Source: GCA-2746605 sp963710615 (GTDB lineage: Bacteria; Bacteroidota; Ignavibacteria; Ignavibacteriales; Melioribacteraceae). Taken from it: a stretch of 64,000 nucleotides of DNA. The notes under the pieces were generated by a model. The model worked only from the letters and a program-made list of their open reading frames with translations. It was not told the DNA's origin and did no database searches. Positions 11,401 through 20,890 of this stretch are shown piece by piece; within the stretch, counting starts at the first letter, position 1; the number at the start of each line of letters is the position of its first letter. Position numbers and translations under genes: made by a program. The DNA lies in the NCBI GenBank assembly GCA_963710615.1, contig CAVQBF010000005.1:1-64000 (forward strand). The letters are read 5' to 3'.

Positions 11401-12183
11401 GCTGCTGAACTTCAAGCGAAGGCTGCCGAAGCACAGTCTAGAGTTATCCAAGCAGAGAATGACCGAAAGACTCAGGAGTTGGAAGAGGCACGCGATTTGC
11501 AGCTTTCCATGCTGCCAAAAAAAGTTCCAGATGTTCCTAATCTTGATATTGCAGTTTATATGAAAACTGCTACAGAGGTCGGCGGAGATTATTATGATTT
11601 TTCAATTAAAAAAGATGGTTCATTAAATATTGCAATAGGTGATGCAACAGGTCATGGCATGAAAGCCGGGACTTTAGTAACAATGATGAAATCTCTTTTT
11701 ACAGCTAATTCTATTGATAAAGAGATTCAGGAGTTCTTTATAAGTTCAAATACTTCCTTGAAAAAGTCTAATTTGGAAAGGATGATGATTGGTTTAGCAA
11801 TGTTGAATATTAAAGATAATAGTGCTGAACTAATAAATGCCGGCTTGCCATCAATTTATCACTATAAAAAAAAAGAAGATGAAATTGAAGAGCTAAATGT
11901 TCATAGTTTACCCTTGGGCGCAATATCTGGTGACAATTACAGAGTGACCAAAATAAATTTAAACAAAGATGATGTTATACTAATGTTGACGGATGGATTC
12001 CCCGAACTGCAAAATGAAAATGAAGAACTTTACGGCTATGAAAGAGTAATGAATTCGTTTAAAGATGTTGCAGATAAATCACCGGATGAAATTATCAACT
12101 CCCTTAAGGAGGAAGGTTCCAATTGGGTAGGTAGTAAAGAACCAGATGATGACGTAACTTATGTGGTTATAAAGGTAAAATAA
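8491..12183 (+). CDS. P4: exported propeller receptor with cytosolic PP2C phosphatase
   Basis: This 1230-residue protein has a signal peptide (cleavage near LQA/Q) and a propeller of a second type, closely matched only by P5. Its first blade reads GYIWFSGPEGTFRFDGYEF, and spacing between blades is longer. It lacks the inserted domain of P2/P3/P6. Y_Y_Y is at ~828-927, the membrane helix at ~928-950 and the 48-residue coiled coil next (AAELQAKAAEAQSRVIQAEN). PP2C is at ~999-1232 with GDYYD, GDATGHG, LTDGFPEL and PDDDVTYVVIKVK motifs, so it should be active. The gap to P3 is 23 bases and to P5 only 2 bases, consistent with one transcript. Ligand unknown. Confidence 0.92.
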   Translation: MKLLTILFNIFICAILITNLQAQNKYKTLNNSDIVEYRKKDGLPSNNFTSVVQTKDGYIWFSGPEGTFRFDGYEFAYLGNEHGIPEMQSVYYDSTKNILYFASPEKFASFDGKEFKVYDISDGYKLNENKGQIISFIKSDSRGRIWVGSYTPWTDKPYNGSLLYFKDEKFNLYDTLSFPLDNAKSFIESPFGELIFTSFGSNTQTGNGAYIALFKDEKFTKIDEKYGFKYVSAVSTDNYSSNVDLNGNTWIAFHGSMARAIEQKSMGSGVLFYDGENFKDFPGLEKYLTIDTRIAEVFCDIQNDKVYASLIRAEPKKITSSDYQIFELVNNRWEPSPIIKQISEDSRQGNLEKLNFNYYFSRFLKSSKDINLTLAFSTIGIAQSSTDPSQFFIYENDSWKIDDAYNGIPFLDLLDGTLLTNAKGIGFLKPSGSIMLKKEDGVLIPEITIPNLYPDRKGLVWITYSYSSSPAYITLNRKGLNVWDGTKLRKLSDKDGLKSNMAFPPYQDRNFNVWIPTDKGITRLREIKNNKGEWIFKLKNIELKNGEDYNTSEILETKNNDIYVYQNFVRPEYLPVTKAEFFLGRIRDEKIIKLDSPFRKELTQLPYQLFNLREDRKGNLWLEGKFAKSVEQLSSVNLEIKVFNGNEWDDPPNDWNVPNEQLHFVGELHNGSYYITADKFYKFDGNTFIDLSDSTDQFADYTLLKGASVAGTQTNIQAGEYLYVRMRGRGLVVFDGKNLKYLTPRNSLVPTDIHNPVTDHLGNLFFGSHAGAVKLNGYKVNLFYDDENITAGGAAKAAMDMNGNIIKFYTGVGIAVEKHIKKTNDVVISSITINENAYYYKFPTSLSYSENSFLFNYSVLNFSSPDQTMYEHILEGYDKEWSRTSNLSFTEYQNLSPGNFTFRVRATVANNEEAKEASFSFVINPPFWNTWWAYLVYVFIFFGFLYSIRKFELKRQRKNAAIKEGKLRAEAAELQAKAAEAQSRVIQAENDRKTQELEEARDLQLSMLPKKVPDVPNLDIAVYMKTATEVGGDYYDFSIKKDGSLNIAIGDATGHGMKAGTLVTMMKSLFTANSIDKEIQEFFISSNTSLKKSNLERMMIGLAMLNIKDNSAELINAGLPSIYHYKKKEDEIEELNVHSLPLGAISGDNYRVTKINLNKDDVILMLTDGFPELQNENEELYGYERVMNSFKDVADKSPDEIINSLKEEGSNWVGSKEPDDDVTYVVIKVK

Positions 12184-12185
12184 AT

Positions 12186-15100
12186 ATGAAAAAAATAAAA
12201 AATATTTCCTTGATTTTAGTTCTCCTTCCTCTGTTACTAAATATTGGACAGCAAAGATATAAGTCGGAAAGAAATGCAGATATAATTAGATATACAGTTA
12301 AAGATGGCTTGCCAATAAGTAATATTGCAGCTGTTTCTCAAACGGAAGATGGATATGTTTGGATTTCTGGTCTTGAAGGAACTGTTAGATTCAATGGATA
12401 CGAATTTCAGGAACCGGGAAAAGAATATGGTTTGCCAGACATGCACTTTAACTATTATGATTCGACTAATAATACAATATACTTTGCTTCACCTGATAAG
12501 TTTCTGATTCTTCATAATAATGAATTTGAACTGTTCACCGAAGTTGAAGGTTACAAAACTGCTGGTTTGCCTGGGAGGATTGTTTCTTTTATAAATAAGG
12601 ATAGTAAAAACAGAATTTGGATAGGTACTACAACTCTATATAATGACTCTGAGTTTAATGGAAGTTTAACTCTATTTGAAAATGGAAAATTTACACTTCT
12701 AGATTCATCAATATTTCCGTTACATAATTCTACGTATATGTTTGAAACACCTTATGGAGATTTAATTTTTCTTTCAGATGGCAGAAATAGCATTAAGCAA
12801 ACGGAAGCTCACATTGTTCTCTATAAAGATGGTAAGTTTCATAAAATTGATCAATCTCAGGGTGTGAATTATTTAGGTACTAAATTCCTATATGAAAAAG
12901 TTTTGCCGGTAACTGACAATAAAGGGAATACATGGATACCATTTGTTGGAAGTGGCATATGGTATGAATTAAATGACGGGACTTCTGGTGTGGTAATGTA
13001 TGATGGGAAAGATTTTCATACTTACCCTGGAATTCAAAAGTATCTTACTGGCAATAATAGGGTGACATCAGTAATGTATCTTGAAAAGGACAAGAATATT
13101 TATGCTACAATTTCTGATTTAAATGGTTCTATTTATTCAAAAAATTCGAACATATTATTCAGATTTGTGAATGATCACTGGGAAAAAGTTGATTTATTTA
13201 AAGAAACTGGCAGCATAACAAATTTATCAACAAAGGGAAGTATACCGTTATATAAATATACTTTTGCAAAACTAATCCCGGGTAATCAAATATTTCCTGA
13301 TTTACTTGCTATTGGTATACTTGAAGAAACAATAGCCAAAGAATATAACGAGCAGTATTTTTATTTTGATGGAACATGGAAAAAATATGATGGATTTAGT
13401 GGTTTCCCTTTGACAGAAATAAACGGTGCATCAGTTATTTTTAATCCATTAGGGTTTAGTCTCTATTTCCCAAATAATTCAGTTTTATTAGATGAGAAAG
13501 ATGGAATAGCGGGGATTAAAACTGATTTTCCATATATGTACTCAGATTTAAATGGACTTGTATGGATATACTATTCTTATACGGATACTCCACCCGAAAT
13601 AATAATAAATCCAGTGGGTATTAATGTTTGGGATGGAATTAAATTACACAAACTTACTACGAACCAAGGATTAAGCAGCAATGTAGTATATTCTGTTTTT
13701 GAGGACTCGAAAGGTAGAATCTGGCTTCCAAACGACAAAGGTTTAGACATTGCCAAAGCAATTATCACACGTGAAAATAATTGGGTTATAAAGGTTGATA
13801 ATATTAAAAATGAATCTGGAGAAACGATAAACTTAAGTAAAGTAATGGAAACACAATCTGGAGATTTATTTACCTGGCAAAACTATGTACGTCCAAAAGA
13901 TAACAAGACTTCAGAAGCAAAATATTTTATGGGTAAGGTTGAAGGAGATCAGATAATAGAGATTCCAAACCCACTCTCAGATAGTCTAAAGAAATTTAAG
14001 TATCAAATACACGAATTACACGATTTGCCCAATGAAAGACTTATGTTAGTAAGTTACTTTTCAGATTCAGAAAATGATATAAAAACTGGCAATTCAAGTT
14101 TAATGATTTATGATTATAATAAATGGTCCACTCCACCGGTAAGTTGGAATGTTCCAAAGAATAATTTGAACTATGTTGGAACACTTAACGAAATAATGTA
14201 TTTCTTATCACCTGGATATTTTTTCAGCTTTAATGGAAATGTTTTTACGGATCTTTCTGATAGCGTTAATGAACATGCAGATTTCCGAATTCTGAAAGAA
14301 GCTAACTCTGCGGGTACCTGGACGAATATTCAAGCGGATCAATACTTATACATAAGACTCCGACTAAAAGGGCTCACTATTTTTGATGGAAAAGAATTAA
14401 ATTTTTATACTACAAAAAATGGTCTTCCAACTGCAAATATTTGGAATCCCATTACAGATAGGAAAGGCAATGCATATTTTATTCATAATTTAGGCGGGTT
14501 AATAATCAATGGTGAGCAGTTTAATACATATTATAATGATAATTTTATAATTTCCGGACCATCTGCAATAAGTCGGGATGTTAATAATAATATATTGACC
14601 TGGTACTCGAATAGAGGATTATACATTGATAGACAAGCAACTTTTGAAAGTGCAATTAAACTTTCCTCAATAAAAGTAAACAATAATCAATACTATTATA
14701 ATATCCCTGCTAGTTTTGGGTATGAAGAGAATTCAATAATTTTTAACTATTCTGAATTAAACTTAAGAGAGGTAAATTCAACAATTTACCAACATAAGTT
14801 AGAAGGTTATGACCTAGACTGGTCAAAGCCCAGTAATCTGCAATTTTCTGAATATCAAAATTTAGCAGCAGGTGATTATAAATTTAATGTTAGATCCATA
14901 AAAAATGATGGATCGAAATTGAATCAAGTTTCGTATTCGTTTTCTATTTCACCCCCATTTTGGAAAACTTGGTGGGCATACACATTTTATCTTCTTATGT
15001 TGATGGGATTTCTCTATTCAATCAGAAAATTTGAACTAAAAAGACAAAAGAAAAATGCTTCAATAAAAGAAAGTCAGTTAAGAGCGGAAACTGCAGAATT

Positions 15101-15872
15101 TCAAGCAAAAGCAGCAGAAGCTCAATCAAGAGTAATTCAAGCAGAAAGTGAGCGTAAAAGTGCCGAATTAGAAGAAGCACGTCAATTGCAGTTATCCATG
15201 CTTCCTAAAGAATTACCGAAAATAGATAATTTAGAAATTGCAGTTTATATGAAAACAGCTACAGAAGTCGGTGGTGATTATTATGATTTTTCAGTATCAG
15301 TTGATGGAACATTGAATGTCGGAGTTGGTGATGCAACCGGACATGGCATGCAAGCTGGAACTATTGTCACTTTATTAAAGGGACTGTTTACTTCAGAAGT
15401 AAGTAAAAAAGAATTACTTACATTTTTAAGAGAAACAAGCAACGCCATTAAGGGTATAGAGCTTGGCAGATTGATGATGGCATTTTCACTATTAAAAATA
15501 AAAAGTAATAAGATTCAGTTTTCAAGTGCAGGTATGCCGCCAATGTACATTTTTAGAAAAGAATCTAAAATTGTTGAAGAAATTAATATGAAGGGTATGC
15601 CTCTTGGAGCAATAAGGAATTTTGAGTTTAAACTTTATGAAACTGAATTAAAAAGTGGAGATTGTATTCTTTTACTTACTGATGGCTATCCTGAATTAGA
15701 GAATAGCAAGAATGAACAAATTGGCTACGAACGATTAAAAACTCAATTTGCAGAAGTAGCATTGAAACAGCCAGATGATATAATTCAATATTTTAAAAAT
15801 TGCGGATCAGAATGGGTGAACAATAAAGACCCTGATGATGATGTTACATTTGTGGTAATTAAGGTGAAGTAA
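12186..15872 (+). CDS. P5: exported propeller receptor with cytosolic PP2C phosphatase
   Basis: This 1228-residue protein is the nearest relative of P4 over the whole sensor part, so the pair looks like a tandem duplication. Order: signal peptide (cleavage near NIG/QQ), P4-type propeller, Y_Y_Y (~825-925), membrane helix (~927-948), 48-residue coiled coil, PP2C (~994-1228). PP2C motifs GDYYD, GDATGHGMQAG, LTDGYPEL and DPDDDVTFVVIKVK are all present. The phosphatase core is of the type shared with P7-P9 (TLLKGLFTSEVSKKE). DNA at about 15590-15800 is nearly identical to P8, far closer than flanking parts, which suggests gene conversion. It starts 2 bases after P4 stops. Confidence 0.92.
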   Translation: MKKIKNISLILVLLPLLLNIGQQRYKSERNADIIRYTVKDGLPISNIAAVSQTEDGYVWISGLEGTVRFNGYEFQEPGKEYGLPDMHFNYYDSTNNTIYFASPDKFLILHNNEFELFTEVEGYKTAGLPGRIVSFINKDSKNRIWIGTTTLYNDSEFNGSLTLFENGKFTLLDSSIFPLHNSTYMFETPYGDLIFLSDGRNSIKQTEAHIVLYKDGKFHKIDQSQGVNYLGTKFLYEKVLPVTDNKGNTWIPFVGSGIWYELNDGTSGVVMYDGKDFHTYPGIQKYLTGNNRVTSVMYLEKDKNIYATISDLNGSIYSKNSNILFRFVNDHWEKVDLFKETGSITNLSTKGSIPLYKYTFAKLIPGNQIFPDLLAIGILEETIAKEYNEQYFYFDGTWKKYDGFSGFPLTEINGASVIFNPLGFSLYFPNNSVLLDEKDGIAGIKTDFPYMYSDLNGLVWIYYSYTDTPPEIIINPVGINVWDGIKLHKLTTNQGLSSNVVYSVFEDSKGRIWLPNDKGLDIAKAIITRENNWVIKVDNIKNESGETINLSKVMETQSGDLFTWQNYVRPKDNKTSEAKYFMGKVEGDQIIEIPNPLSDSLKKFKYQIHELHDLPNERLMLVSYFSDSENDIKTGNSSLMIYDYNKWSTPPVSWNVPKNNLNYVGTLNEIMYFLSPGYFFSFNGNVFTDLSDSVNEHADFRILKEANSAGTWTNIQADQYLYIRLRLKGLTIFDGKELNFYTTKNGLPTANIWNPITDRKGNAYFIHNLGGLIINGEQFNTYYNDNFIISGPSAISRDVNNNILTWYSNRGLYIDRQATFESAIKLSSIKVNNNQYYYNIPASFGYEENSIIFNYSELNLREVNSTIYQHKLEGYDLDWSKPSNLQFSEYQNLAAGDYKFNVRSIKNDGSKLNQVSYSFSISPPFWKTWWAYTFYLLMLMGFLYSIRKFELKRQKKNASIKESQLRAETAEFQAKAAEAQSRVIQAESERKSAELEEARQLQLSMLPKELPKIDNLEIAVYMKTATEVGGDYYDFSVSVDGTLNVGVGDATGHGMQAGTIVTLLKGLFTSEVSKKELLTFLRETSNAIKGIELGRLMMAFSLLKIKSNKIQFSSAGMPPMYIFRKESKIVEEINMKGMPLGAIRNFEFKLYETELKSGDCILLLTDGYPELENSKNEQIGYERLKTQFAEVALKQPDDIIQYFKNCGSEWVNNKDPDDDVTFVVIKVK

Positions 15873-15925
15873 TTATCGATTGGTTATTCTTTATTGAGTA
15901 AAATAAAAACTAAAAAGAGAAATAT

Positions 15926-18900
15926 ATGAATATTAAGAATTCCATTAAAATTATTGTTGCAATCCTATGTCTACCAATTTTATTATCCGCACAAACTGAT
16001 AAAAAGTTTTATTTTGAAAATATTTCGATACCGGATGGTTTATCGAACACTCAAGTTTGGGATATAAAACAAGACAAATATGGTTTCCTATGGATTGGCA
16101 CTCAAGATGGTTTAAACAGATATGACGGCTATAATTTTAAAATTTACAAAAATGATCCGGAAGACAATAGCTCTCTTCCTAATAATCAAGTTCAATCAAT
16201 TTCTATTGATAAAGATGGTAATTTCTTACTAGGAACTTTATCCGGGCTCTCCATTTTTGATAGGGTCTCCGGAACATTTTCGTTACATTATCCAGACTCC
16301 AACGATGCTACTTCAATTTCGAACAACATAACTAAAATATTTGAAGATTCCCAAGGAAGAATATGGATTGGCACAGGCAGAGGGTTATACTTATTTAACC
16401 TAGAAAAAAAGAAATTCTCATTAACAGAAATAAAGAATAATGAGAATACCATTCCAACTGATGGAACTGTTTTTTCAATTATGGAAACAACAGCAAATGA
16501 AATATATGCTGGATATTTATTCGGCGGCTTGATTAAGTACAACGAAACATTAAATCTATTTGAATTGATTGAAGGTAAGTCAGAAAAAAAAGATCCACTG
16601 AAAGGAAATCTAATTTTCAATACCTTTGAAGATAAAACTGGAAAATTATGGATTTGTACTAATTTCGGTCTATTTACTTATGATCCTCACTCATCCTTAT
16701 TTGAAGAAATCAAACTATTCAAATCAGAGAGTTTTGAAAATAATAATTCGACCGTTACAGATATATATCAGGATGAAAGTGGCTACCTTTGGATTACAAC
16801 GGCTCAGCAAGGAATATTTAGATATAACCTTAGAGCGAATACCTTTAATAAATTAGACCAAAATTCATTTCCGGAGAATGTAAACTCTACTGATCCATTC
16901 TTTAAGTTTTATATGGATGATTTTGGTGTTTTATGGGTACCAACTTTTGGAAAAGGAATATTGAAATTAGATTTTCAAAAAGAGCCTTTCCGATTATATG
17001 CAAAACCAGGAGGTAATAATAGTGCAAATAACAATTTGGTGATATTAAGTTTATTGAAAAGTAAAACTGACAATGATATTATTTGGCTAGGTACAACAGA
17101 AGGATTCTTTAAGTATAATTTATCTGACAAAACATTTAAAAAATTTGAAAATAAAGAAGGTGATACCAAATCGTTACCGTCAAACCAAATTAATAGTATT
17201 GCTGAGGGAGGGAACTCAGGATTATGGTTAGGAACAGCAAACGGATTAAGCTATTATAATACTTTAGATAATACCTTCACAAATTATGATCTAACCGAAG
17301 CCACTGATTTTTATTCTATTAGTTATAATTTTATTAGAAATATTTCAGTGGATGATTACGGTAATCTTTGGATTGGAACGGCTAACGGGATAGTTAAATT
17401 TGATACCAAAACGAAATCTAGATTTTATATTAGAGAAGAATTATCAAATACATATAGTACTGATCTCCTTTCTTATGTTCAATCTATGCATACTCAAAAG
17501 AAGTATTTAGCTTCAATCTTAGAAGTAAGTGATTATCAGGATTTAAAGAAGGAATTTGAAATAAATGAAAGCAAAAATGTTCTTATCGTTTCTGTGGGAG
17601 AAGGTTTGGGCGGAATGTGGGATTATGGTTGGTTAACGAATAGTAATGATGATACTTTATTTGTTCAAAAAAAATCTACTGATCTATACAATTATTTCAG
17701 TGGTAACGGTAAAAATAGGATTTATATAAAGCTGGTTTCACTTGATAAAGGGAAATACAATTTATACTATAAGTCTGATGATAGTCATAGTTATGGTAAT
17801 TGGAATACTGTTCCTCCAATAGATACTACCTGGTGGGGTATTCAGGTTTTTGATATACCGGAAAATGATCTCAGCAAAATAAAAAACTGGCTGACTGAGA
17901 CTGAAAATCGACAACTAATACAAGGCGATAACACAAGTATAGTTAAGTATCAAAAAGATGGATCGTTAATTATTGGAACTAATGCCGGGTTTAGCAAATA
18001 TTTTATTAGTCAAAATAAAATTGAAAATTATAAATACCCAAGTTCTATTCCGAATACCGCTAATACAAAAGTAATAAATGATATATTCGTTGAAAATGAT
18101 GGCAGCATTTGGTTAGCAACAATGGGTGGCCTAATCAATCATAATCAAAACACAAATGAATACAATATTATCTATGATAAAGATGGACTACCCTCAAATT
18201 ATTTGCAATCCATTCAAGAGGATAACTATGGTAATCTTTGGATAAGTACCCTAAATGGAATTACAAAATTTAACAAAGATATTAATAATCCAATATTTAT
18301 CAATTATGATGTTAAAGATGGACTTCAATCTTATACTTTTATAAATAATTCTTCATATAAAAGTGAAAATGGCGAACTCTTTTTTGGAGGTATAAATGGC
18401 TTTAATGCATTTATGTCTGGTAATATTAATAAGATGCTCCCAAAAATTAATGTTGCTGAAATAAAAATTAATAACAAAACTGTATTGCCCACTGATGAAG
18501 ACTCACCTCTAAATACGTCTATTTTGGACACAAAAGATTTGATTTTAGATTATAGCCAGAATAATGTATCCTTCGAGTTTAACTCTATTCATTTTTCCAG
18601 ACCCGAAAAAAATAAAAATGCCTATATACTTGAAGGCTTTGATGATAATGGCTGGATTTATACAGATAGAAAATTTGCTTCTTATACGAATCTACCTGAA
18701 GGGAAATATGTTTTTAAAGTTAAAGGTTCAAATGGTGATGGAATCTGGAATGAAGCTGGTACTTCAATAAATATTGAGGTACTCCCACCTTGGTGGAGAA
18801 CTATTTGGGCGTATTTAGGATATGGTTTAACTTTTATTGGAATTGTTTTTGGAATTGACCGCTTGCAAAGAAGAAAGCTCTTGAAAAGGGCTCGTGAATC

Positions 18901-19675
18901 AGCCAGGATGCGTGAAGCTGAGATTAGAGCCCAATTAGCTGAAGCCGAAAGTGAAAGAAAAAGCAAAGAATTAGAAGAAGCTAGGCAACTGCAGTTATCA
19001 ATGTTGCCAAAAGAACTTCCTCAATTACCTCATTTAGATATAGCTGTTTATATGAAAACTGCAACTGAAGTAGGTGGTGATTATTATGATTTCCATATTG
19101 GTATTGATGGAGTCTTAACAGTTGTAGTGGGAGATGCAACGGGTCATGGACTTAATGCCGGAACAATGGTAACATCCACCAAAAGTTTATTTAATACACT
19201 TGCACCAAATCCCGACATAATTGAGACCTTTCATGAAATGACAAGATGTTTGAAGTTAATGAGACTTGAAAAACTTTCAATGTGTATGTCAATGTTAAAA
19301 ATTAGTGGAAATAGGTTAACAATGTCGTCTGCCGGCATGCCTCCGGTATATTTATATCGAAGTGGAACCCAATCAGTTGAGGAGCATGTCATGAAAGGTA
19401 TGCCACTTGGAACGTTCTCAGACTTTCCATACTCACTTAAAGAAACAACTTTAGAAAATGGTGATACTATTTTGTTGATGAGTGATGGTTTTCCGGAACT
19501 GTTTAATGAAAATAAAGAAATGTATGGGTATAAGAAAGCCAGAAGTTTTTTTGAGGAAATTGGAGATAAAGAACCGGAAGAAATTATTAGAAAATTTAAG
19601 GACGAAGGTTCAAATTGGGTTAATGATCGTGATCCGGATGACGATGTGACTTTTGTTGTAATTAAGGTAAAATAG
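15926..19675 (+). CDS. P6: exported propeller receptor with cytosolic PP2C phosphatase
   Basis: This 1249-residue protein has a signal peptide (cleavage near LSA/Q) and classic Reg_prop blades (GFLWIGTQDGLNRYDGYNF). The extra inserted domain lies at ~529-648 (SVGEG, WDYGWL, SDDSHS, WGIQVF signatures) and is followed by further blades. Y_Y_Y (~838-951), membrane helix (~955-978), short 38-residue linker and PP2C (~1013-1249) follow. PP2C metal motifs are complete; one variation is GDATGHGLNAG instead of GMKAG or GMQAG, shared with P13. The post-motif helix (NPDIIETFHEMTRCLKLM) groups its phosphatase with P1 and P2. The gap from P5 is 53 bases and to P7 14 bases. Confidence 0.92.
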   Translation: MNIKNSIKIIVAILCLPILLSAQTDKKFYFENISIPDGLSNTQVWDIKQDKYGFLWIGTQDGLNRYDGYNFKIYKNDPEDNSSLPNNQVQSISIDKDGNFLLGTLSGLSIFDRVSGTFSLHYPDSNDATSISNNITKIFEDSQGRIWIGTGRGLYLFNLEKKKFSLTEIKNNENTIPTDGTVFSIMETTANEIYAGYLFGGLIKYNETLNLFELIEGKSEKKDPLKGNLIFNTFEDKTGKLWICTNFGLFTYDPHSSLFEEIKLFKSESFENNNSTVTDIYQDESGYLWITTAQQGIFRYNLRANTFNKLDQNSFPENVNSTDPFFKFYMDDFGVLWVPTFGKGILKLDFQKEPFRLYAKPGGNNSANNNLVILSLLKSKTDNDIIWLGTTEGFFKYNLSDKTFKKFENKEGDTKSLPSNQINSIAEGGNSGLWLGTANGLSYYNTLDNTFTNYDLTEATDFYSISYNFIRNISVDDYGNLWIGTANGIVKFDTKTKSRFYIREELSNTYSTDLLSYVQSMHTQKKYLASILEVSDYQDLKKEFEINESKNVLIVSVGEGLGGMWDYGWLTNSNDDTLFVQKKSTDLYNYFSGNGKNRIYIKLVSLDKGKYNLYYKSDDSHSYGNWNTVPPIDTTWWGIQVFDIPENDLSKIKNWLTETENRQLIQGDNTSIVKYQKDGSLIIGTNAGFSKYFISQNKIENYKYPSSIPNTANTKVINDIFVENDGSIWLATMGGLINHNQNTNEYNIIYDKDGLPSNYLQSIQEDNYGNLWISTLNGITKFNKDINNPIFINYDVKDGLQSYTFINNSSYKSENGELFFGGINGFNAFMSGNINKMLPKINVAEIKINNKTVLPTDEDSPLNTSILDTKDLILDYSQNNVSFEFNSIHFSRPEKNKNAYILEGFDDNGWIYTDRKFASYTNLPEGKYVFKVKGSNGDGIWNEAGTSINIEVLPPWWRTIWAYLGYGLTFIGIVFGIDRLQRRKLLKRARESARMREAEIRAQLAEAESERKSKELEEARQLQLSMLPKELPQLPHLDIAVYMKTATEVGGDYYDFHIGIDGVLTVVVGDATGHGLNAGTMVTSTKSLFNTLAPNPDIIETFHEMTRCLKLMRLEKLSMCMSMLKISGNRLTMSSAGMPPVYLYRSGTQSVEEHVMKGMPLGTFSDFPYSLKETTLENGDTILLMSDGFPELFNENKEMYGYKKARSFFEEIGDKEPEEIIRKFKDEGSNWVNDRDPDDDVTFVVIKVK

Positions 19676-19689
19676 GAATTGATTTAGAT

Positions 19690-20859
19690 ATGCATAAAGA
19701 TAAAAATTATTTAATTAAAGGTTGCTTGCTATTTGTATTAGGAACGTTGTTAATATTTAACAGCAGTAAAATCCTGTTCGCTCAGCAAAATGAAATAATT
19801 CTTAATGAAATAACCACAAATGAAGGGATTCTCGATGATGTGATAATTGCAATTGTACAAGACGCAAATGGTTATATGTGGTTTGGCACAAGATCTGGCC
19901 TTGTTCGTTATGACGGAATAAAGTTAGAGAATTTTACATATGATCCTGACTTGCCGGATGGATTAAGCGGAAATAATATTCTTGGATTACATATTGATAA
20001 AAGTGGGAATCTTTGGATAGGAACAATCAATGGATTGTGCCGATTTGATGAAAAACTAGATAGGCCGGTAAAAATACCTATCAAAATAAATGGCCAGCTT
20101 ATCAATCCATATATTCAAGAAATTAAATCAAGCAGTGATGGTTTGATATGGATTGCAACTTTAGATGATGGACTAATCTCTTACGATCCTAATCTCAATA
20201 AATCAGTTCAATATTTACACTCTGAAAATGACAAGAATGGTTTACTCAGCAATAGATTAAGAAGACTGTATTCCACATCAGATGGTATGCTATGGATTTG
20301 TACTGATAAAGGATTGAACAGCTATGATCAAGAAAAGCAATTATTTAAATCATATTTACATGAAAAGGGTAACCCTAAATCAATAAGTAGCAATTCTATA
20401 CTTTCTATAAGTGAAGGCAACAATGGAGATCTTTGGCTTGGAACTCTAGATTCTGGTATAGATAGATTTAATCCTAAGCAAGGTTTAATATCAAATTACA
20501 ATAGTAAAAAAAACAATAATAATAGTATTAATTCAAATTTTGTTAGGTCAATACTTTTTAATGATAATGAAGTATGGATTGGCGGCGGAAGAGGATCGGA
20601 TGGACTTGACAGATTAGATCTTGAAACAGGTATTGTTGAAAATTTTAAGATTACCAATCAAAATCAAAGAATATTTGGCAGCTCAACGAATGAAATCTTC
20701 ATTGATAAAACCGGTATTGTATGGATTGCACGAAGCTTAAACGGTATTAAATATTTTGATCCAGCGTTAAAAAATTATAAGCAGTATTTGATTGACAATT
20801 CGGGAAGTGAGAATATAGTAAATAGAATTTATGGGATAAACTCCAATATCCAATACTGA
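19690..20859 (+). pseudogene. P7 fragment a: signal peptide and first propeller half
   Basis: This is the first piece of a broken propeller-PP2C gene: 389 codons with an export signal (~10-32) and Reg_prop blades (GYMWFGTRSGLVRYDG). The frame is lost at about 20837-20840, where removing one A from ATAAACT would continue the protein as TPISNTEVWASTFDGLVLFD in the downstream frame. This is a +1 change in a short A run, so sequencing error and true mutation are both possible. It lies 14 bases after P6. Confidence 0.8.
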
Positions 20860-20890
20860 GGTTTGGGCAAGTACATTTGATGGATTAGTT

